Positions 12,447-26,100 of a stretch of DNA of 64,000 nt are shown here, one piece after another. Each line of letters opens with the position of its first letter. Position 1 is the first letter of the stretch. Below the pieces are notes generated by a model, which saw only the letters and a program-made list of their open reading frames with translations, was not told where the DNA came from and made no database searches. Both the position numbers and the translations under genes were made by a program. The DNA comes from Cyanoderma ruficeps (Eukaryota; Chordata; Aves; Passeriformes; Timaliidae): assembly GCA_008694505.1 (NCBI GenBank), contig VZDJ01000048.1, forward strand, positions 728,540 through 792,539, read 5' to 3'.

Positions 12447-15400
12447 TGGGATACTATTGACAGGAATGCTAATCTATATTTAATGAAAAAGAAAACAGAG
12501 TTTTTTTTTAAAGAAACCTTTTTCACCATTAAAATGGAGGTGTAAAATTACAGGGACTTCGTTGTAGCACAAAGTCATTACATTAAGTAATCACCCCATG
12601 TATTTTTTTTTCTTTGAGTCTTGTGGCTGTATGCTAAACAGTATGTTATCTTAATGTGAATTGACAGTAGCAGAGCAGATAGCAAACCCAGCAAATGCCA
12701 TAAACTGAGTGATTATGAGTATTTAAAACATGACCTACAAACCTGAAAAAATAGAGAGGTGACCAGATTACTTAGCAAAAATTAAAATTTATTTTGTAGT
12801 TCCAAATAATCATCAGCAGGTCTGCACAATTAGTTTACCAATTCTCTTCCTCCTATAACCCCAGCTCTGTTTTTGCATTTTTAATACTTACCATACACAC
12901 CTGTTCCAGCCCTCATCAGAGTAGCACTAATTTATTTCACTTTCCTGTAGGAAAGTTAACTGACCCAAACCCATTAGAAGTATGGCTGCCTAAACTAGAT
13001 GTTGAGGTAGAAGAAGGAAGAGCAATTTAGGAGGGAAGAGTAGTGCAAAAGCTTTTGTTTTCATTGTCAGCCAACTACAGCTGGGCTGTTCATGAGAACT
13101 TCATCTATGCTTGCTGCTAAATCTCAAATGGCTTCTGTAGAATATCAGTGTTAGTTTTCAGCTGTCCAAATGCATTAGAACACATTCAGTGTTTTCCTAT
13201 GTTTTGATCTTCTCCTTTCCATTAAATTATTCAATTTGTTAGTTACAGGTAGACTTGTTACTTAATTGTGAATGAGAAATGCAGACTGTTGGGATGTTAC
13301 AGTAGAAAATATTCTTTGAAAAAATATCAAATAATGTGATTTATGTAGAATTGGTACTACTGGAGCACTCACCCTGGAAAAGAAAATCCAGAGTTTTTTG
13401 GTACAGGACCCCCAAATTTAAGATCATGTGTGCAGTTTTCTCTCCGTATATGTCTGCCAGTCTTGTAGTAGTAAGATACAATAGTTGTTCTGTGAAAGGC
13501 AAGAGACCTCAGTGTCTCAATGGAAGGAAAGTGTATTTGTGAATAATGTATCTCAATTATTTTAAAAATTATGTCCTTATTGCCTTTAGAATTTGAGGTG
13601 CATACTTGTAAGAATCTGGCTTCTTATATTCTTTTCCAGTGTGTTGCCAGTAACAGTTTTCTATGTCAATATGAATAAAACAGTGCATCAGTCACACTTG
13701 TACAGTCAATGTTTTACCACTTCTTCCACTAGTACCATTCTCTCAATAGTGAGGAGACTAGCCTAATGCAGAACAGCAAATTTCTTCCTACTATTTCCTT
13801 GGGAACTTACAGGATTAATTTGAATACATAATCAGATTCTTTCTCCTTAAATCTTTTTTCAAGGGCTTAAATGGTATTATTTCTGCTTACATTGTTAGGT
13901 TCAGGTAGACTCAGCATAAATTGAAAAAGAGCAACTTTTCTTGAGTTGATTTGCCTCTCTCCCTGAAAGTTTTTGAAAGAAAGCTAAAGAAATTACTGGT
14001 TACTTTAAAGTTATGGTTTTTTTCTGTGGCATATATACTGCTGTAGTAATTTGCCACTGTGAGATCTTGTTATTCTGTTTTTGAAATGTGCATGGTTTAT
14101 TTCTCTCCTAGTTTTTTCTCTTAATTTATTTTTCTGTCTTATCTACTTCGATGTCATGTTGAGCATTGTCCCAATTCAGATTGGGGTTTTTTTCTTTCTT
14201 TTGCCCTGTATAGTTTGTTATCCATTGCTTGGACTGATTTGAGATTTTAAATGTAATCTACTACAAATTCTATATATTTTGAGTGTTTTTATTTCCAAGC
14301 TTTATGTTTTTTTATAGCAGGAGTTTTAAAACTTGATTTGTTTCAAACTGATTTCTTGCAAATATTCCAGAATAGAATTCATGTGCATCTGATGCTCTTT
14401 TCAGGCTTTAAGTGCTTCTAACTATATGAAACAGGATAAAAATTCTATAATGTGAAATGAACAATGCAATGCCCTCTAACTCAGTCTCCATGGAAGAGTC
14501 TAGGGTTACATAAACTTTTTGCCAACCCATCACTAAAGCTGCATTTTTGTCATGGCTGTCATAAGAGTGATGGATTCCATGATTTTCATGTTTTTTAAAA
14601 AATATCTGTGACTTTTGACATTGTGGTTTTTTGCATGTGTGTGGGAGGATGTGATGGTAAATAGCTTGAACCATTTACAGTGAGAACTTTCAGAGCTGCC
14701 AAGTTAAGCTTTGAGCTCCATGGGAAGCAAATGGAGAACAGGAGCTCAGCAGCAGTTCTGCAGTGACACACAGGATGAGAACTCTCAGTGAGAACTTCTT
14801 CTTCCAGAGGTAGCTAGGCATCCACTTCCTCAGGAGGGTGGGAGTTTTTTAATGCTGTTACTTGGAAAGGTCAATAACTATAGTTATACAGTGATTGCTG
14901 TTTGAGATCATGCTGTGGTTCTTAGAGCAGATTCCACTCTGCTTTTTGAGGGGTTTTTGCCTTTTTTGGTGGAGTAGAATACTTGACCCTCTTTGTGTAA
15001 AAAAGCATGGCTTTTGACAATGTGCACTGCATTGCTGTAGTCTTCAGCTTCATTTCATGCTCTTAGCTTTTAAAAAATACCCGAGGAAGACTTCCACACA
15101 TGATTGTTGATTATAGACAGTTGAATCAATTTCAGTAAATGCTGTTTTATGTTTTGTTTGAAAATATGATAAATTAGAATAGAAAAATCATTCAGTTTGT
15201 GGATTTAGTGGTTCCTGGATTTGGCTGACACTAGGGTTTGCAAATAACTTCAGGGACATAAATTAAAACTGCATTGGATTAAATAACGGTTTAGAAAATC
15301 AGTCTATTTTTAGCTTAAATGCCTCCGTATTTTTCACTTCTCTGTGTACATGTTACAGTGCCTCATAATTTGCTACCTAGCAGATTTTTGGATGACAGAT

Positions 15401-16514
15401 TGATTTTCAAAAGGGAGCAAAAAATAACAGGCAGCTAAGCTTTGTAGTAGGGGCTGGCCTTTTATCAAGAGAAGTATTTGACATTCATGTATGAAGTGTT
15501 CATGTTAAATGCTGTTTGCTTATGATAACCTGTGGTAATTTGTGATCTGTCTCAATTGATCTAAACTTATGGTTGGAAAGAGGTGCAAAACTAGTTATGC
15601 TTAATCAAGAAGTATTTCAGCCCATGCATACTTTCTCTTAATGAAAGGGTCTGTTTTGGAGTTTTTGTCTGTTAGTCTAGGTAAACTGAGTTTTGCAGCT
15701 TGTGTTGTACAGCAGAGTGCAGGGACCTTAGGTTAGGCAAGCTCCTACTTAATAGACCCAAATATATTGAGGCATCATGTATTTTCAGAGATGTCCAATA
15801 GTCCTCTTTGTCTTAGAGGTATGATTACACACAGGAGTATTTCTTTCATCAAGTATGTCAGGTTTGTGCAGAAGAATAGAGGGAGTTTTATCTGTTTATT
15901 GAAGAGATTGTATGGGTTTTCTTAAAAAAGCCATTACTATGCATTTATAAAATGTGTAGGTGAGGAGAAAGGTGTAACCATTTGATCCTTCATAGATTAC
16001 GCAGAGCCTGGAAGAGACTGGGAAGAGAGAATTTCCTTGTAGGTCTGCATGTTTCTGACATTAACTCAAGTAACCATGGTGTTTATTAAATTTGTCTGAA
16101 TACTTCAGCTGAAATAGTCTAATAGTATTCAAACTTTGGAAAGTACAGCATATTCAAAGAATTTTCACCATATTTTCCTTTTGAATTTTTTGTAGAAAAA
16201 TAACCAAAATTATGTTCAAGCAAACCATACTCTCTCTATGTGACTTAGTAAATCCTGCTTGATTCTGTCACCTTCATACTAATGATTGCCCAAAGAGATA
16301 GTATGTGATGGAAACTTTAATCAGATATCTATGATTTACTCATTTCTTTTTATATAAAAGTCTGTGTTCTGTTTTATAAATCATAGTTAACTTTGGGCAC
16401 TATAGATTTTTGAATGCTTGGCAAGGAGGTGTGTTTATTTTGGCTAAAGATACGGAAACGTGAATATTTCCTTTTTCCCATCATGTAAACTAGTAATGGA
16501 AAAAAGAATGGATT
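12447..16514. other. AT-rich intron, nothing recognised
   Basis: Four kilobases without an identifiable repeat or gene. Open frames reach only 88 codons (14408-14674, -) and have no known motif. Confidence 0.6.
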
Positions 16515-16630
16515 TTTGAACCTATTAGATCATCTAGTCTGACCTTCCTTATACCATGGTTTGTCCCCTGTACTCTTTTCATAAGCCCAGTAATCCAAGT
16601 CTTTTGAAGACAGAAGATGTGCGCAGTTCC
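16515..16630 (-). mobile_element. Ancient amniote-type CR1 3' end remnant
   Basis: The run TATTAGATCATCTAGTCTGACC, followed by a decayed copy of the CTCCTGTATAACACAGG block and, later, AAGTCTTTTGAAGACA, is the reverse-complement 3' end of old CR1 elements shared by birds, crocodiles and turtles. It is heavily mutated, and the right edge is uncertain. Confidence 0.75.
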
Positions 16631-16931
16631 AGAATATGTTTTGAAGAAATGTGCATCATGATATGAAGACAAGAAAATGTGGAGAATACACTTCTTTTTT
16701 TGTTAGTTTCTTTTCATGAGTGGATATACCTTCTGTGAAACATTTGTGCCCCATTTGCTACCAGCAACTCTGCCTTTTTGTTTTTCTCTGCTAAGGTTAA
16801 TCCTCATGTCTCGGTATTTTTTCCTCTTACTTCATTTGTACACTGATATTGTCTGTCTTCTTAATTTTTTTCTCTTGAAAAGACAGAATAAGAAGTGTCG
16901 TACTCTTTGAAGTTCCAGATAACTGGAAAAA

Positions 16932-18122
16932 AGTTTATTTAAAAAGGGGAAGTGAAAGACCCAAGGAAGTATAGACCACTCAGTTTCACCCCTGTGCCAG
17001 GCAAGATCCTGGAGCAGCTTCTCTTGGAAACTCTGCTAAGGCACATGGAAACGAAGGGGTGACTGGTAACAGCCAACATGGAGAGACATGGATTTGAGGG
17101 AAGGACCACTGGGTAGATAAAGAACTGGCTGGATGGCCAGCCACAAAGAGTTGTGATCAAGGGCTTATAGTGGAGACCAGTGATGAGTGGTGACCTTCCA
17201 GGGTCAATGCTGGGGCTGATACACCTTTGTCACGGACATGGACAGTGGGATCAAGGGCACCCTCAGCAAGTTCACTGACAGCACCAGGCTGTGTGGGGCA
17301 GTCGACTCAGTGGAGGGAAGGGATGGCATCCAGAGGGACCTGGACAGGCTGGAGAGCTGGGCCAGTGCAAACCTCATGGGGTCAACAAAGCCAAGTACAA
17401 GGTCCTACAGCTGGGTCATGGCAATTCCAGACATACGAACAGCTTGGGCAGAGAAGTGATTGAGAGCAGCCCTGCAGTGAAAAAGATTTGGGGTGATGGT
17501 AGGTAAAAATCTCAACATTAAGCAGTTCAGAAAGCCAAGGAAACCCTGGGCTGCATAAAAAGGAGCATGGCCAGCAGGCAAGGGAGGTGACTCTGCCTCT
17601 CTGCTCTGATGAGATCCCAGCTGGAGTCCTGCGTTCAGCTCTGGTGTCCCCAGCATAGGAAGGACAGGAACTGCTGGAGCAAGTCCAGAGGAGGCCATGA
17701 AAGTTGATAAGGAACACCTTCCCTGTGAAGTCAGGCTGAAAAAGTTGTGTTGTTGAGCTTGGAGAAGACAAGGTTGTGTGGGGACCTCATAGCAACCTTC
17801 TAGTGTCTGAAAGGGCGTCAGGGAAGCCAGAGTGGGACTGTTCATCAGGAAATGTAATGATAGGACAAGGAGTAATGGGTACAAACGGCAAGAGGGGAAA
17901 TTCAGATTAGGTATTAGGAGGGTGTGGGGTTGGTGAGATGGTGGAACAGGTTTTCCAGGGAGGTTGGGGATGCCCCAACACTGGCAGTGTTCAAGGCCAG
18001 GCTAGCCAAGGCCTTGAGCAGCCTGATCTAATGGGAGTTGTCCCTTTCCGTGGCAGGAGTGGTGGGAACTAGATGACTAAGGTTCATTTCAACCCCTTAG
18101 CATTCCATGATTCTATGATTCT
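16932..18122 (+). mobile_element. CR1 LINE with reverse-transcriptase remnant and internal deletion
   Basis: This is the longest CR1 copy in the window, about 1.2 kb on the + strand. It begins inside the reverse-transcriptase region: around 16955-17050 one frame reads DPRKYRPLSFTPVPGKILEQ, the CR1-type motif (YRP.S.T.V.GKI.EQ). After about 17070 the text jumps from the GACTGGTAACAGCCAACATGG block to AGAGACATGGATTTGAG, which are normally separated by about 150 bp including the YLDF.KAFD motif. A piece of the catalytic core is therefore deleted. The rest follows the usual order to a tail ending CATTCCATGATTCTATGATTC at about 18120. It also has frameshifts and cannot be autonomous. The 73-159 codon open frames on both strands here are parts or shadows of it. 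Confidence 0.95.
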
Positions 18123-19493
18123 TTTTACAAAGTATTTTCTTCAGTAGCTGAGCAATTTTTTGGCTCTCTTCTGTGCTGCCTATGAAGTTGCACTTGTTCA
18201 CAAACTATTTTCCATGCACTTCTTTAATAATTGAAAATTTATCACTCACTTTTTACAAAATACCCTTTTTTTTCCCCTTCTATTTTCCCCCCATATTTAG
18301 TAGTTTGTAGATACCAAGACAATTGGCTAACAGAACTGGTGGCTAATCCTAAATCTTTTTGCAAAGACTGGCATATTCTGAGTCCTCTAGTTTTCATGTG
18401 ATAAATCAAAAGATGAGGAGACAGAGTCACTCAGGTAATCCTTTTGGATATTTAAATAGAAGTTGACAGATTAAAATGTATTTATTATTCCATTAGATGA
18501 ACTCTAACAACTTCCTTTACAGCTGATGGACTGCAAAATTGTGCACCATTTTTGTGTTAGCATGATTCTGGTTTTTGCCAAACACAGAGAGATATTTTCT
18601 TATTTGTGTGTTTGTATCCTGCATCGCATGCAGTGTTTTTCAATCCAAGTTGCTGTATTCAGTTTCCCAGTGAACCAGTGTGGGATTGTCTTTTATGTGT
18701 TGCAGAGTTGTGATTTGGGGCCAACTAACTTACGTCTTTAAGGATTTTTCAAATGCAATCACAATTTCTTTGCATTCTGGTATTCTCAATGTTGTAATAA
18801 TTCTACAATTCTTCTATATTATTTATAAGTGTTGTAGAACCAGCTCAAATGTCACACTGTTTTCATTTGCTTTTGAGCCAGTTTACTCTTACTTTCTCTT
18901 TTATTTTAGTTTGTGATCAGTGGTCTCTAGACAGTCGTTCTCAATTCAAAAACCGACTATTCTTCATCTCATAGTGAGGTCCAAAATACTTTGTGTTGGA
19001 TGCAATATCAATGGTTAAAAGATCAAATAATACTCCTTAAGCTATTTTCATCAGAAGTTCCACTATAATTTCTGATTTTTCTCTCAGTGCTTTATTAACA
19101 TATAATTTTAGAGTATTGTACTTTTTTTGTTTGGGTTTCTGTTTTGTGGACAACATCTCTAATATTTTGTTTTCAGGATGTTCATTTTTTTTTTAGTTAT
19201 CAGGCTGGCCTGCAGGCCTGGAGAAATCTTCAGCTTCAAAAGTATTTTCAAATAATTTTACTTTCCTGACTTTCTTTTACTCTACACTATCTCTTTTAAC
19301 TAGAATCCTAGTCACTGATTTCCTCCTAGAGTTTTCAACATTCCATGTGTATTGATCCTGTAAGTTTCCGTAATGTTGATTATATCAGTTAGCCAATTAT
19401 ACCAATTAGTGTCCTATCACTTAATACTTGGAATATGGTATCATTCCTACTAGAAATGAGGATGTTGCAGTAATCATTCATCTAAATGCAGAA

Positions 19494-19720
19494 GGGATAT
19501 ATTAGGTCATCTAGTCTGTCATCTCATCAGAGGAGGATCATACTCTTTAATATTCTCCTAAATCGTGTTGAGAACAAAATATTCCAAGTAATGGTACTTC
19601 CATCATGTCTCTTAATTACTCCACATACAAATATGTTTTCCAGCGGCAAAATACCTTTGCATCTATGTGTTTGTGTTTTTCCTACTGAATTACTAAGTAA
19701 TTGAACTTTGAGGTACCAGC
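19494..19720 (-). mobile_element. Ancient amniote-type CR1 remnant (probable)
   Basis: The left edge has ATATTAGGTCATCTAGTCTG, the same signature as the remnant at 16515 and as old CR1 3' ends in reverse complement. A weak match to the following block (a TGGTACTTCCATCATGTC stretch) supports minus orientation. The body is very diverged and the right edge is a guess. Confidence 0.55.
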
Positions 19721-20128
19721 AATTGTCTTGGTCCAACAGGAGTGTTTCAGCAATATATTTCTGGTTTTGCTAGTTTTGTGCCCTGTTCTTTCAGATGGCA
19801 GTGCCTTTCCTAAAATCCAGCTTATATGGATGCTTCTAAACAGGGATCTTTTGTGCAACTCTGATATCTTTTTCTGTTTTTATGAGGACTGGTCAGTAAG
19901 TGAGTTCATGTGTCTTAGCCCTCTATATTTTCCACTAGAATGCTGAACCATACTGATTTCATTGTCTCATTCACTGTTGATCCACTGTTCTTCATAGTGT
20001 ACTGACTTTCTACATTAATATGTAATCATGGTCTTGGAAAAGTGGAATAGGGTAATCTGAAATACCATTTCATTAAAAAGTTGTAATCTTAATTTGTTAT
20101 GGCTATGTTTAATATTTTTTTAATCACT

Positions 20129-20170
20129 CTGTGTGTGTGTGTGTGTGTGTNGTGTGTGAGTGTGTGTATG
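20129..20170. repeat. (TG)n microsatellite with an N
   Basis: About ten uninterrupted GT units are followed by an undetermined base at 20151, then more TG units broken by GAG and TATG. It lies in the long upstream intron and is likely length-variable. The N marks sequencing or assembly uncertainty. Confidence 0.97.
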
Positions 20171-23100
20171 AAAGTTGTTTGATATAGCCATCTGTAATGT
20201 TTTTTCCTCACCCTTCTCCCTGAAATCAAGTTTCAATGCCTTCATTTAGTTGTTGATCCAAATGTTTTCATATACATAAAGTGCTTTAACAGTTACTTCT
20301 TTTGTTGTTACTAAAAATTATTGTGGATTAATCATGAATGGCTCAGTGCAAATCCTTGATATCACGCAATGAGAAGTTACATAGTTGGCCAGTATCTGTT
20401 TCTCTCCTTTAGTGCTAGCTGTTGACTCTGCTTATAGTTGGCAGTTTCTGTGCATGGTTTATCACTAGCTTATACACTGGCAGCGAGAAAAAAAAAAATT
20501 GAGGCAGTACAGCTGTAGTAGTGTGAGTTGTAAAACTTAGAACAAGATTCACAAAATTGATTTAAATATTTAGTGAGCTTAAGTGGAAGTAGGTAAGGCT
20601 CTATTTACCTGTTTTTGTAAATTTCGACAGCTGTTCCTACATGCAGTGCATACAGTGCACCTTTTGGTGGAGACATAGCATGCTCTGCAAACATTTCAGT
20701 GGAAGGTAAAAGCTGCTGACTCATTGAATTCAAAAGGCTGGGCTCTGGGTTGTGTGGTAAGAGGAGACGCTTGTTAAGACTGAAACTGGAGACAGACAAA
20801 ACACTGTCCAGGTCTTAGAACTTCTTACGAAATACATAAACATGTAGCACAGAACGGAGGTGAGAGAAGGAGTTTGGAGGTATCTTAAGGAAATTAAGTT
20901 AGAGGAAAAGGATGCATTTTAATGAAAACTCACTATGTGTGCTGGAAATGTCTTTTATATGCCCCCCAAGCAGATGAAAGGGTGCTTTTTTCTTTTCATG
21001 AATTGAGACTAAAACATAACATCACTACCCCGCTGGAGACTCCTGTGGGACAGGTGTGGTCAGAAAAAGACTGCTAACACTGTCTGAAGAGAGGGAGTCT
21101 GAGTGAGCAATGTCTTGAGGCAGTTAACATTCACTGTTTTATCACATGTTTTTGCACTCATTTCCAGACCAGCATTTTTATAAAGCTTAGCTTGCTATGT
21201 TTTAGGTTATTGACTTGAAGTTCTTTGCATATAATTCCTGCTCATGTATATTGAAAAATAGTATGAAAAAGCTGTGTGATATTAAGTTAATCTAACAGTC
21301 ATGAAAAGGAACATGGACAAGCCAGAAGTTTCCAATTACAGCAACAGCAGAAGAGTAAGTTATTCTTTCATTGCTTCTATACTAGAAAATATTAAATATG
21401 TAACACCAGTTTAACTCAGTCTAAGTTTTAGTTTTTGAGTTCAAAACAGATAAGGCACCAAGTAGTAAAACTCATCTTCAAGTAGTATCATAAATTGGGA
21501 AATTTTCAAGAACAAATATGTGATACCTATACACACCCAAAATTAAAACAATACAAAACCCACCCAAATAAAGGCCCAAAACATGACTAAAAATACACAG
21601 AGTAGCAATAATCTCAGAGTACTTCATGGAATCTGTGCATCTTCAATACTAAAAATTATTCAGTTAAGAACTACTGTTTAATGAATTATTACTTTTGTCC
21701 TTTATTTCTCTCAGCCCATCACTTAATATGTACACTTTTGCAAGTTTTGGGTACATATGAGAGAATGTATATGCTCTTTTTATTCTCCTGGCTACTAGCC
21801 TGTCTGATGAGATATCAAGCTGTTAGCTAACTATTGCAAGTGGTAGTTTCACAAACAAAATTATTACTGCATTTCCCAACATAGCATGTGGGTTTCCACT
21901 CCTATTGCAACTTACACATATTCTGTATGTATTTACCAATCTCTAAAATGCAGTGTCTTCATTCTTAAAAATAATGTTTAGTGGTCCACTATGCAGATTT
22001 TTTTCAAAATCACAGGGGTTTTTTTCCCCCTCAACCAGATTTATTTTTTCTCCTAAAGAACTCCTAAAGCCATTCCTGGCCTGCATAAGCCAGTTTGGTT
22101 TGCACTGACATGGAATGAAAGATTGCCAGTTGTCCCAGAAGTAGCTTCATCCAGACTAACCCATGAACTGTATTCAGTTATTGTTCCAACATTAACTTTT
22201 TTTAATATGATGTAGACACTGCACTGAATTTGGTCCCTGAAATATTCTTTCATGATGTGCATTTGAACTGCAGGGTTGGTTTTTTCCGCTTACATATTCT
22301 ACTCTGTATAAATAAGGCTTTTTATTCATCTAGTTATTGTCTTCATATTTAAAGGCATTTGGAAATTTAAAGTGGAGAGGAAAAAGTTAATTTTTGTATG
22401 TGTGTATAAATAAATCCAACCTAATGATAGATTATGCTTAATTTCAAAAAAATAAGCATATAAAAATTGCGAATGGCTGTTCTTTGTTTGTTGCCAGTTG
22501 ATGGTGTTGCTTGTTTAGAAGATGGTCTCTTGATTATGATTTTTAAGATTTTGCTTAATATTCCTGCTCATATTGAAGCACTCAGCAGGGTGTTTTTTTT
22601 AAAAGAGAAGTAATTTATTCTCAACCCTAATTTATTCTCCATCACTCTTTATAGTCTTGAGGATTATTGACAGTGAGGGTATCAATACCTCCATATGTAA
22701 CTGTATTTATGCCATTTCCAGCTGGATCCTGTGCTAGCATGGAAAGGATACAGTCTTTGCCAATGCATTTCCAAGCTATAGGCAATCAGAAAAGTGGGGC
22801 TGGGGTATCGATGTAACATGCAAATACAGAGCACAAAATCACAAGGCTGTCTTTAGAAATTAATGTAGTTCTGCTCTTCTTTTTAACTGTTTTGGTAAGT
22901 GGGAGTAGAGAAAGATAGTGGGGGAAAAAAAGAGGACGGAAGGACCTACAGGTTGACATCTGCTTATACCTGGTATCAGTTGGGGGTTTCTGGATATTAT
23001 GACAGAAGATGAGTAGTAACACAAGAGGCTTTTGAGGAAGAAGTTTTAGTTTCTATCTGGATTTTATCACAAAATTGCAATCCAGACAAAAGGAGCAGGA

Positions 23101-26100
23101 AAATAGAAAGCAAAAGAGTGTATGAGGGAGGAGCTGAGAAGTGTTTATGTACAAAGCTAGACTATTATGGGAATGCAGTGACTTACCCTTTTATACCACA
23201 GCAGATGCATGAAAGGCAGTTGCCTGAAGTTTTTTTACTTGTCTGTAGTAAACCCAAATTTTCTTATTCCTTGTGCTCATAGAGTCTGATTGGAGTCAAA
23301 ACACACAGTCTCAGACAGTTCTGTGAGATTGATCTCTTGTTGGAGAAAGGTAATCAACAGTTTACATGTGGTGTTGCCATATTCGAGTTACTGAATGTCA
23401 GGATAGCATTTTGAGCCAGTTGTTTCTATTATCTATACCTAAGGCACATTCTGTATGTTCTGTAATACCAATTAGCACACTTGTGAAGAAGAAAAGCAAG
23501 GACTGACATTATTTTCTTCTTTCCTATGTTGCACTGTCTAATGCAAGGGAAGATAAGACTTTAATCATCACTTAGGGTCTATTTCATTTTGTATTTCTTT
23601 TTCTTCTCTCAAATCTAATACATTTCTGTTATACTTCTGTAATTTCAAGGCATCAGTCCTCTCCAGAAGCAGCAAATTCCATTACCTCAAAAAGACAATT
23701 GTAATTTTCTGTTTTAAGGAGGCATCTTTGAAGCTTGGGTTTAACAACTACATATTCACTTGTCTCTTCTTTCCTAAGTGCTCTAGAATGTATTTCTGGA
23801 GAGTTGTGAACTGCTATATTTTCTGCAGACGACTTAGCCTGAAGGTAGCACATTACCATACACTGCTAGGAGTGTGGATGCAGTTACTATTTATGCCTCT
23901 CTCCAAGTGAATTCATTTTCTAATTTGTTGGTATTTTTGATAGATCTGATGCTGTATTTTAGTGGTATTTATATGACATCCATTACTGGCTAAGCCCTCA
24001 CTACCTTGCTTTGCTTTCTAGAGAAACTTAAAACCACAGTTTTTATGGCAATGTTGGTTCTCTTTTAGTATGAAATCCTTTGTGTAGAAAATCCTGAATA
24101 TCATGAGGTACAGGAAAATGAAGTAATTAGAAGACTAATTTTTCTAGTGTTGTACTTTGTGAAATGTAGCTAAGAAGTTAAATATTCCTTTATAAGAAGA
24201 ATTTATCAATTTTGCCCTACCTACTTGAGCAATTTTACTGCTTTCTTATGAATTTTAAGAAATTACTTTCATCTGTCATAGGGTTCTGACATATCTGCCT
24301 AGTGTCAGGGGTGGGTAGGAAGGGCAGAAGTGAAGTCTAGAAAGTGAAAGGCATGGCTGCACTTTAGTGGAACTCACTTCTGATGCTGCTGGTTTCCGTC
24401 TTTTGCATCTTTTAAACTGGTTGTGGAATAACTTGTTCTTGATGAATTAACTCTTTTTAATTTTTAACGTCGTTTTAGTAAAAGTGTTGGTAAAAGTGTA
24501 CATATTATGGCTTTTTAATAGCTCATACACCTGTCAGAAATGTTAAATGAATCCATTCTCTTTTTTTTATATGTTTTATACTGGATCAAAAATTGTGCAA
24601 TAATGTGTAATTTGAAGGTTGCTGCATTCTTTGTAACAAGTGCTTAATCTTTTGCAAGAATGATAACACAAATATATGAAAGACAGTATTTGGCAATAGT
24701 TTACATAATGGTGAATTGTTAAAAGGAAAAAGAAGATGGTAGAGCAGTCTGAAAAGAAAAATGACTGGTAGAAAGGCAGGAAAAACTGTTGCGAGAGTAT
24801 CTACTGGAAAACTCATGAGCCATGAGCCAAAACTGATGTCAAACACATTAATGTCTCATTATGATGAATAACCAAGTAAATATCAAGGAGTTTTTTACCT
24901 AAAATAAATGCTAGCACTGAATTTACTGGATATTTAATTTTTCATGTATTTTTTAGTTTAAAGTTTTAATGTCAGAAATCATCTGGTTGGTGTTTTTCAT
25001 ATCTGTTAACATAGTGAAACTGAAGAGTTTCTTGTAGTTGCATTGACACAAAGAGAAGCTGTTAAGGACAAGACAAAACAATGTTATTTTTGTGAGGGGA
25101 AAAGGGTAATTGTTTTCATGCATCCAAGCTACACGAAGTTCAGTACCTACAGAAAGTGTACGTGAAAGAGCAGACTAGCTGCCAGCCTGGTGCGGGTTTC
25201 ATTATGAGGAAAAAAACATTATTTTTGAGGAGAAAAACTGGCAAAAGAAGCTGTGAACAAGCTTTTAAAAAAAACAACCTGAGAGCAGGTGGAGGCAACC
25301 TGCATGAATGATATATTTATGTAGCCATGAGACGTAAACACGTGAGCACAGCAGTTTCTATATAAATCTGGAGTTCAATTTTTCTTTATTTGCAATGTGC
25401 AGTTTTTAAAAGGAATGTACTTTAAAAATGTTCTGAACTTGTAATTAATAGTTCTATGTTTTCATGGTTTAGGGAACACTTTGATCATGTTATGGCTACC
25501 AAAATCCAATAAACTGTTGCTGATTTTTAAGAGCTTGTGTTATATACACAGTTTAAAAAAAACCCTACTTGCCAGGTTTTAACTTGATAATTTCCTATTA
25601 GTGCTTTCTTGTATAGTAATCGCTTCAGTGGATCACTTAAAAAAGGTATTGGCTGTTTTTGAAATCCCATGTTGAGAAAGATCCTGAAGTAGGGAAATTC
25701 CTTGGAAAGTAATGAGTTACAAGAAAGTTTCTTCATGTGTTACTTGCTTTGCTATTAAAGCTTTGTTTAACTGTGTTTGGTTTTACTACTTGTGAAATGT
25801 TCTGCAATATATATCAGTAGTAGAAATCATTATTTATCTTTCCTTTATTTTGTTCATGTAAGATTTACTTTAAACAAAATGTGCAGTGGTTCATGACTGC
25901 TTGATCATTTCTGAGAATGGATATGCAAGGGAGATTATTTTATACAGGGCACTTAAAAATTATTTATAATATTTTGCTGGAGAAATGTTTATAGGCCTGT
26001 AGTCTGTTTATTAATATGTTATTACTTCATAGTACAATGAACACTGACTGTTTTCCTCACCTAAATTATGTGAAATACGAACAGCAGACTTGTCTTGGAA

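Noticed and set aside
17382..17884. Open frames of 129 and 159 codons on the minus strand
   Set aside because: They lie wholly inside the + strand CR1 copy at 16932-18122 and arise from its GC-rich antisense strand.
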